A stretch of 64,000 nucleotides of DNA, taken from contig CAMHJQ010000008.1 in assembly GCA_946185485.1 (NCBI GenBank), positions 44,498 to 108,497 on the forward strand, in the 5' to 3' direction. The first letter of the stretch is position 1; every line of letters begins with the position of its first letter. The notes beneath the pieces were generated by a model. It had not been told where the DNA came from and did not search any database. It saw nothing but the letters and a program-made list of their open reading frames with translations. Origin of the DNA: an uncultured Prevotellaceae bacterium (GTDB lineage: Bacteria > Bacteroidota > Bacteroidia > Bacteroidales > Bacteroidaceae). Both the position numbers and the translations under genes were made by a program. This document shows, one piece after another, positions 60,779-64,000 of this stretch.

Positions 60779-61897
60779 GTGAGTGACTTCTCCATGACCC
60801 TGCTTCGATGGTTCCGCGAAAACGGCCGGGAACTGCCTTGGCGTGAGACACAGGATGCGTATGCCATCTGGCTGTCGGAAATCATCCTCCAACAGACGCG
60901 CATCGAACAAGGACGGCCCTACTGGGAGCGCTTCATGAGGCGGTGGCCGACAGTGGAGGCACTGGCGGCGGCCTCGGAGGACGAGGTGCTGAGGGAGTGG
61001 CAGGGCCTGGGCTACTACAGCAGGGCACGTAACCTGCATGCTGCCGCCAAGCAGGTGGTGGCACAGGGCGGCTTCCCCACCACGCTGGAGGGTATCAAGG
61101 CATTGAAGGGCGTCGGAGACTATACGGCGGCTGCCATCGGCAGCTTTGCCTTCGGACTGCCTGCCGCCGTCGTCGACGGGAATGTCTACCGCGTGCTCAG
61201 CAGGCATTTCGGCATCGACACACCCATCAACAGCACCGAGGGCAAGAAGGTGTTTGCCGCCTTGGCACAGAGCCTGCTCCCGACGGCCTCTTCAGACTAT
61301 AACCAGGCGCTGATGGATTTTGGTGCCATGCAGTGTACGCCGGCATCGCCCCGATGTGGTGACTGTCCGCTGGCAGAGTCGTGTGTGGCCCTGCGCGAGG
61401 GACGTGTCACGGAGTTGCCTGTGAAGTTGAAGACGCTGAAGATCCGGGAGCGCCACCTTACTTATATATATATAAGGTGGAACGGTCAGACGGCCATCCG
61501 CCGCCGCCCCGCCGGCGACATCTGGCAGGGACTGTATGAACCTGTGTCCATTGAATGGACACAGGTTCATGGACAATTGATAATTGATAATGGAAAATTG
61601 CCTTCGGCTCATGGACAATTGATAATTGATAATGGAAAATTGCCTTCGGCTCATGGACAATTGATAATTGAAAGTTGGGCTTCGCAAAATAATTATCAAT
61701 TATCCATTGCCAATTGTCAATTACTTGCTTCGCAAGTTAAACATGTGTTGACGCACCGGGTGCTGTATGCCGACTTCTGGCTGTGGGAAACCAACGAGCA
61801 GCCGGCACTCCCAGAAGGGTACTTCTGGATAGACGAGGCTGACATGGACCGCTATGCCGTCCCAAGACTAATAGAAATTTTATTGAAAGAGATATGA
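60779..61897 (+). CDS. mutY: A/G-specific adenine glycosylase with tandem-repeat insertion
   Basis: 372 residues from the GTG at 60779 (next ATG 60794); the longer frame would overlap the -7 box at 60750-60757. Motifs: ELPWRETQDAYAIWLSEIIL, LQQTRIEQG, helix-hairpin-helix LKGVGDYTAAAIGSFAFG with VDGNVYRVLSR, and the iron-sulfur cluster C-x6-C-x2-C-x5-C (CTPASPRCGDCPLAESC). It removes adenine paired with 8-oxoguanine. Between IWQGLYEP and VKHVLTHRVLYADFW of the NUDIX-like C-terminal domain lie about 60 extra residues, mostly repeats of GQLIIDNGKLPSAH encoded by 42-bp units. Its stop overlaps purN by 4 bp. Confidence 0.95.
   Translation: MSDFSMTLLRWFRENGRELPWRETQDAYAIWLSEIILQQTRIEQGRPYWERFMRRWPTVEALAAASEDEVLREWQGLGYYSRARNLHAAAKQVVAQGGFPTTLEGIKALKGVGDYTAAAIGSFAFGLPAAVVDGNVYRVLSRHFGIDTPINSTEGKKVFAALAQSLLPTASSDYNQALMDFGAMQCTPASPRCGDCPLAESCVALREGRVTELPVKLKTLKIRERHLTYIYIRWNGQTAIRRRPAGDIWQGLYEPVSIEWTQVHGQLIIDNGKLPSAHGQLIIDNGKLPSAHGQLIIESWASQNNYQLSIANCQLLASQVKHVLTHRVLYADFWLWETNEQPALPEGYFWIDEADMDRYAVPRLIEILLKEI
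61560..61740 (+). repeat. 42-bp tandem repeat with AATTGAT heptads inside mutY
   Basis: Two and a half copies of a 42-bp unit (begins GGACAATTGATAATTGATAA and ends GCCTTCGGCTCAT), then inverted AATTATC/AATTGTC units. 42 is both six heptads and fourteen codons, so the frame is kept. Confidence 0.92.
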
Positions 61898-62478
61898 TTA
61901 ACATTGCCATCTTTGTGTCGGGTAGCGGCACGAACTGTGAGAACCTGATACGCTATTTTGCCGACAGCGACAGCGTGTGCTGTAAGCTGGTCGTCAGCAA
62001 CAAGGCTGACGCCTACGCCTTGGTGCGTGCCCGGAACCTTGGCGTCGAGACGGCCGTGGCTCCGAAGGCGCAGCTGAACGATGCCGGATTCATGATGCCG
62101 CTGCTGGAAGAGCACCACATCGACTTCATCGTGCTGGCAGGGTTTCTGCCATTGGTTCCCAACTTCCTGATTGATGCCTACCCCCGACGCATCATCAATA
62201 TCCATCCCGCCCTGTTGCCCAAGTATGGGGGCAAGGGCATGTGGGGGCACCACGTCCATGAGGCGGTGAAGGCTGCCGGGGAGACGGAGACGGGGATGAC
62301 GGTGCATTATGTCACGCCCGTCTGTGACTCGGGGGAGATGATTGCGCAGTTCCGTACGCCATTGTCGCCCGACGACAGCGTCGATGATATTGCCGAGAAG
62401 GAACACCAGCTGGAGATGCAGCACTTCCCCCACGTGGTGGAGCAAGTGCTGAACGAGACGTTCGGAATATCTGTCTGA
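61894..62478 (+). CDS. purN: Phosphoribosylglycinamide formyltransferase
   Basis: 194 residues, the usual length. N-terminal IAIFVSGSGTNCENLIRYF phosphate site; catalytic Asn-His in RIINIHPALLPKYGGKGMWG and Asp in YVTPVCDSGEMIAQ. Transfers formyl from 10-formyltetrahydrofolate to GAR, the third step of purine synthesis. The ATG overlaps the mutY stop (ATGA), so it is translationally coupled. Confidence 0.95.
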   Translation: MINIAIFVSGSGTNCENLIRYFADSDSVCCKLVVSNKADAYALVRARNLGVETAVAPKAQLNDAGFMMPLLEEHHIDFIVLAGFLPLVPNFLIDAYPRRIINIHPALLPKYGGKGMWGHHVHEAVKAAGETETGMTVHYVTPVCDSGEMIAQFRTPLSPDDSVDDIAEKEHQLEMQHFPHVVEQVLNETFGISV

Positions 62479-62479
62479 C

Positions 62480-63580
62480 CTACTGTTCTGCATCCGTCGT
62501 CATCTTGACGACGGCACCAGTGGCCGGATGGAGCTGTAGGTGGGTGTTGTTTCCTTTGAAGAGTCCGCCGTCGCGCAGATCCACGAATCCGAACTGGGCG
62601 AAAGGAATGTCGAAGGTGGCCAACTGCTGACCATCCTGTTCGATGGTCATGCGGGCCAGCGTGGGTACATTGACATAGAATCCCTCATGTTTTTTGTTGT
62701 CGGGGGCGGGGATGCCTTCTGCATCGTTGAGCTTCTTGAGCGTCAGGTAGAAGGGGACGCCCGACAGGTCGTCGGCATCGACCAGACCCAGACGGCGGGA
62801 GAGACGGAATAGGACGTCGTGCTCTAACTCCCGGTCAGGGCAGATGGTGAGCACCTGCTCGGTGGTGTCGCGGGAGATGGTACCCGTGAAGAGTGATGTC
62901 AGCGCATCGCACTGGGCATCGATTTCGTTAATCATCAGTCGCAGCTGACTCTCGTCCTGCGGCATCTCGTCAGCCTCGCCGGTGACCAGCAGCTGGCGCT
63001 GCTCCTTGAGCTCTTGTATCTGCTGGGCGGTCAGCTCAGCCATCTTAGCCGTGCTGCCAGCCTGTAATGCCTCGCGGCCAAGCAGCTGCATGGGATTGGT
63101 GATCTTCGGTTTGCGGGCAGGACGGAAGGTCTGATGCGGCGTCAGTCTGATGGGGGTGTCGTTGACGGCCTGCAGGATGCCGTCGTCGCTGAGGTTGATT
63201 TCCGTGGTCTTGCTCTTGCCCTTCAGCCGTACCAGATAGCACTTGGATGTGTCCCGGACGCCTACCGTCGAGACATCGAAACGGACAATGCTATGGCTGA
63301 CCTGTTCTTGCTGGGCGATATCAGACAGGCGCAGGTAGCGTTCGGCATAACGGGCAAACTCCCCCGGCGTGTAGGTCGTTTTCTCGATGAGCAGATGGAC
63401 CTGCAAGGTGGTCTTGGGTAGGAAATAGACGGTGCCGTCGACAGCCTGTCCTGGCTGCAGGACGCTAATCTCGGGCTGGGCAGAGACGGATAAAGGTAAA
63501 AAGGTAAAAAGGTAAAAAGGTAAAAGGGTAAAAAGGACCTTCACCCGATTTCTCATGATGTCTGTTGCTGTCGTTCTCAT
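62480..63580 (-). CDS. DUF4831-family secreted protein
   Basis: 366 residues; a start at 63556 (MRNRVKVLFTLLPFYLFTFL) would place the signal peptide at the N-terminus and is equally likely. DUF4831 plan: VYFLPKTTLQVHLLIEKTTY and TPGEFARYAERYLRL early, IVRFDVSTVGVRDTSK, then GTISRDTTEQVLTIC and LFRLSRRLGLVDADDLSGVP. Conserved in Bacteroidota, function unknown; likely periplasmic. The hydrophobic core of the signal peptide is encoded by 8-bp AAGGTAAA units (63487-63535). Confidence 0.88.
   Translation of the reverse strand: MRTTATDIMRNRVKVLFTLLPFYLFTFLPLSVSAQPEISVLQPGQAVDGTVYFLPKTTLQVHLLIEKTTYTPGEFARYAERYLRLSDIAQQEQVSHSIVRFDVSTVGVRDTSKCYLVRLKGKSKTTEINLSDDGILQAVNDTPIRLTPHQTFRPARKPKITNPMQLLGREALQAGSTAKMAELTAQQIQELKEQRQLLVTGEADEMPQDESQLRLMINEIDAQCDALTSLFTGTISRDTTEQVLTICPDRELEHDVLFRLSRRLGLVDADDLSGVPFYLTLKKLNDAEGIPAPDNKKHEGFYVNVPTLARMTIEQDGQQLATFDIPFAQFGFVDLRDGGLFKGNNTHLQLHPATGAVVKMTTDAEQ
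63487..63535 (+). repeat. 8-bp tandem repeat in the signal-peptide codons of the DUF4831 gene
   Basis: About five AAGGTAAA/AGGGTAAA units on the plus strand; on the minus strand they read FTLLPFYLFTFLPL. Confidence 0.9.
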
Positions 63581-63617
63581 ACTTTTCTGTTTTTTATTTC
63601 ACCTTTTTACTATACTG

Positions 63618-64000
63618 TCATTCTTTCAAACGTTTGAAGGCTTGGGGAAGGTAATGGATGATGTCACCGGCCATCATGCACTCTTCTCCTAAGTTCTGGG
63701 CGGCCATGTCGCCAGCCAGTCCATGCAGGTAGACACCGACGACGCAAGCATCCTGAGGCTTGTAGCCACGTGCCAGCAGACCGGTGAGGATGCCCGTCAG
63801 CACATCGCCGCTGCCTGCCGTTGCCATGCCGGCATTGCCCGTGGAGTTGAAGACCACCTGACCGTCGGGCATGCAGATAGCGGTATGATGGCCTTTTAAG
63901 ATGACGTAGCCCTGCAGGCGCTGAGCCAGGTTGCGGGCTCTGGTCAGCCGTTCGTAGCTGTCGGCAGAATGACCTTCCAGCCGGTCGAGTTCCTTGGGGT
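63618..64000 (-). CDS. nnrD: ADP-dependent NAD(P)H-hydrate dehydratase, C-terminal part (5' end outside window)
   Basis: The minus-strand frame is open from the window edge to the stop at 63618 and gives about 127 residues: PKELDRL at the edge, YVILKGHHTAI, VFNSTGNAGMATAGSGDVLT and GILTGLLARGYKP. The NSTGNxGMATxGSGDVLTG string with its Asp is the catalytic and nucleotide site of the YjeF C-terminal domain. The enzyme repairs hydrated NAD(P)H using ADP. The N-terminal epimerase domain, if fused as in most bacteria, lies outside the window. Confidence 0.95.
   Translation of the reverse strand, partial: PKELDRLEGHSADSYERLTRARNLAQRLQGYVILKGHHTAICMPDGQVVFNSTGNAGMATAGSGDVLTGILTGLLARGYKPQDACVVGVYLHGLAGDMAAQNLGEECMMAGDIIHYLPQAFKRLKE

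Overview
The window reads as a chromosomal segment of a Bacteroidota member, most like Prevotella/Segatella (Prevotellaceae). Evidence: a SusD-type glycan utilisation locus, the T9SS outer-membrane translocon SprA, an UpxY-type capsule antiterminator, meso-diaminopimelate dehydrogenase, DUF4831 and DUF1735 proteins, and many promoters with the Bacteroidota -7 box TAnnTTTG. Assignments rest on motif reading only; no database search was run.

Layout. (1) 1-7.8 kb: end of a xylan utilisation locus (partial SusD, DUF1735 lipoprotein, degenerate GH10-like lipoprotein, two-module CBM-like secreted protein, GH30 glucuronoxylanase) closed by a bidirectional terminator. (2) 7.8-21.6 kb: a secreted protein, an unusual histidine-phosphatase/GH28 fusion, ddh, an S23 four-helix-bundle protein, ruvA and the giant sprA. 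(3) 21.7-30.5 kb: upxY with a Ser/Arg-repeat insertion, then an AT-richer island with four toxin-antitoxin-like modules: Panacea antitoxin plus RelE-like toxin; a small antitoxin plus RelE/ParE toxin; a three-gene operon of a small protein, a SecB-like chaperone and an ADP-ribosyltransferase-like protein (resembling the CmdTAC toxin-antitoxin-chaperone architecture); and MntA/HepT. Between them lie several copies of hairpin-rich repeats, a 0.3-kb element with long imperfect terminal inverted repeats, and a galactokinase fragment. (4) 30.5-50.9 kb: a low-GC capsule or exopolysaccharide locus: nucleotide-sugar enzymes, two adjacent aminotransferase paralogues of which one lacks the PLP lysine, Wzx, Wzy, glycosyltransferases, a cytidylyltransferase/ThDP enzyme/SDR/LicD cassette, and a WcaJ-like initiating transferase. 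A reverse transcriptase translationally coupled to a small basic protein sits between wcaJ and the last aminotransferase gene. (5) 50.9-55 kb: a decayed second copy of the wcaJ-cargo-aminotransferase module (3' relics of wcaJ and degT, repeat copies) carrying other cargo: a deaminase-like pair, two hypothetical genes and a DUF4143 ATPase. (6) 55-64 kb: helicase, nadB, a PBP4-like D,D-carboxypeptidase, an outer-membrane barrel, mutY, purN, a DUF4831 protein and the end of nnrD.

A theme across the window is short-period (mostly exactly 7-bp) tandem repeat DNA of several sequence families. It fills intergenic gaps, contributes the last codons of two genes, and appears as in-frame insertions in conserved proteins (MutY, NadB, WcaJ, DegT, helicase, nucleotidyltransferase) and as a signal peptide. 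Two divergent promoter regions 1.9 kb apart share a 64-bp cassette built on one such repeat.

The xylan genes would work together at the cell surface: binding by SusD and the lipoproteins, cleavage by GH30, with SprA as the likely exit route for proteins carrying the C-terminal sorting-like motif. The capsule genes would build, flip and polymerise a repeat unit on undecaprenyl phosphate, probably decorated with a phospho-substituent by LicD.
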